A stretch of DNA of 5,822 nucleotides from an uncultured Clostridium sp. GTDB lineage: Bacteria > Bacillota > Clostridia > Lachnospirales > Lachnospiraceae. The DNA lies in assembly GCA_900553925.1 (NCBI GenBank), contig USFH01000129.1, positions 1 through 5,822 on the forward strand, written 5' to 3'. Below the pieces are notes generated by a model, which saw nothing but the letters and a program-made list of their open reading frames with translations, did no database searches and was not told the DNA's origin. Below are positions 5,390 to 5,822 of the stretch, one piece after another. Position 1 is the first letter of the stretch; every line of letters begins with the position of its first letter. Made by a program: the position numbers and the translations under genes.

Positions 5390-5414
5390 TGCCGCCGAGC
5401 GTATGCGAGGGGCA
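5390..5414 (+). other. GA-core hairpin 4, tyrS 5' UTR
   Basis: TGCC-g-CC (5390-5396) pairs with GGGGCA (5409-5414), six pairs with one bulged G. The cap is GAGC-GTAT-GCGA (5397-5408): tandem G.A/A.G, two G-C pairs and a 4-nt loop. It stands 7 nt after hairpin 3 and 17 nt before the GGAGG of tyrS, and could affect 5'-end stability or translation. The ribosome binding site itself is not inside the stem. Confidence 0.62.
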
Positions 5415-5444
5415 ATACCATATTATATTTTGGAGGAAAGAAAG

Positions 5445-5822
5445 ATGACATTGTACGAAGAACTGGTAGCAAGAGGCCTGATTGCGCAGGTGACAAACGA
5501 AGAGGAGATCAGTCGGCTGATCAATGAAGGAAAGGCAACGTTCTATATTGGATTTGATCCGACAGCAGACAGCTTACATGTAGGACATTTCATGGCTCTT
5601 TGCCTGATGAAGCGTCTGCAGATGGGTGGAAATAAGCCAATCGCTCTGATCGGTGGCGGTACAGCGATGATCGGTGATCCATCCGGAAGAACGGATATGC
5701 GTCAGATGATGACGAAGGAGACAATCCAGCATAACTGTGACTGCTTCAAGAAGCAGATGAGCCGTTTTATTGATTTTTCAGAGGGTAAGGCCATGATGGT
5801 TAATAACGCTGACTGGTTGCTG
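5445..5822 (+). CDS. tyrS: Tyrosyl-tRNA synthetase, N-terminal part (runs off the window)
   Basis: The ATG at 5445 follows GGAGG (5432-5436) by 8 nt; 126 codons are visible and the frame is open at the window end. The enzyme charges tRNA-Tyr with tyrosine using ATP in the cytoplasm. The class I Rossmann fold is plain: YIGFDPTADSLHVGH (residues 34-48) contains Y34, D38 and the HIGH-type signature HVGH (45-48), and IALIGGGTAMIGDPSG (66-81) includes D78. These correspond in position to tyrosine-binding residues of the Geobacillus stearothermophilus enzyme. The KMSKS loop, Q/D substrate residues and the S4-like C-terminal domain must lie beyond the window. Expression is controlled by the T-box leader with a UAC specifier, consistent with this product. 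Confidence 0.98.
   Translation, partial: MTLYEELVARGLIAQVTNEEEISRLINEGKATFYIGFDPTADSLHVGHFMALCLMKRLQMGGNKPIALIGGGTAMIGDPSGRTDMRQMMTKETIQHNCDCFKKQMSRFIDFSEGKAMMVNNADWLL

Noticed and set aside
1865..5414. Core hairpins as classical kink-turns
   Set aside because: The tandem G.A pairs resemble the kink-turn core, but none of the four has a clear 3-nt bulge next to them with a good outer helix.

Overview
The window looks like a chromosomal segment of a Clostridia-class Firmicute, most likely a Lachnospiraceae relative. This is inferred from a ChW-repeat surface protein, a tyrosine T-box leader before tyrS, strong AGGAG-type ribosome binding sites, a GTG start, a tRNA gene without encoded CCA, and moderate base composition. 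No species can be named from the sequence alone. All recognisable genes are on the + strand.

Layout. (1) 1-1767 is the 3' part of a large secreted protein: the end of a transglutaminase-like domain, a Big_2 Ig-like domain, a fibronectin-III-like segment, a Pro/Thr linker, and six ChW repeats arranged as two copies of a three-repeat unit. (2) 1833-2024 is a compact tRNA-Leu(AAG) unit with a near-consensus promoter, a hairpin at the transcript's 5' end, the tRNA and an intrinsic terminator. (3) 2075-4817 is a two-gene operon with an 8-nt overlap. It encodes a multi-spanning O-antigen ligase/polymerase-like membrane protein, then a cation diffusion facilitator whose site-A residues (N..D / D..D) suggest manganese rather than zinc. 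(4) 4818-5444 is about 630 nt of non-coding, strongly structured sequence: a ~143-nt imperfect inverted repeat, a promoter, a tyrosine T-box riboswitch with its terminator, and two further hairpins before the tyrS ribosome binding site. (5) 5445 to the window end is the N-terminal 126 residues of tyrosyl-tRNA synthetase.

The most unusual signal is a recurring small hairpin. Four copies (1865-1894, 4867-4903, 5343-5382, 5390-5414) all have the sense of the genes. Each has an unrelated but self-complementary outer stem capped by a conserved GAG...CGA core, which folds as tandem G.A/A.G mismatches, 2-4 G-C-rich pairs and a 3-4 nt loop. The stems differ in sequence yet keep pairing while the core is kept, which points to an RNA-level element. 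A second interesting point is a third copy of the terminator arm GTCCTTA just after the T-box terminator, which could trap the terminator's 3' arm in read-through transcripts.

The genes do not form one pathway. The surface protein and the ligase-like protein both concern the cell envelope, the CDF exporter concerns metal homeostasis, and tRNA-Leu and tyrS belong to translation. No phage, transposase, CRISPR or defence genes are visible.
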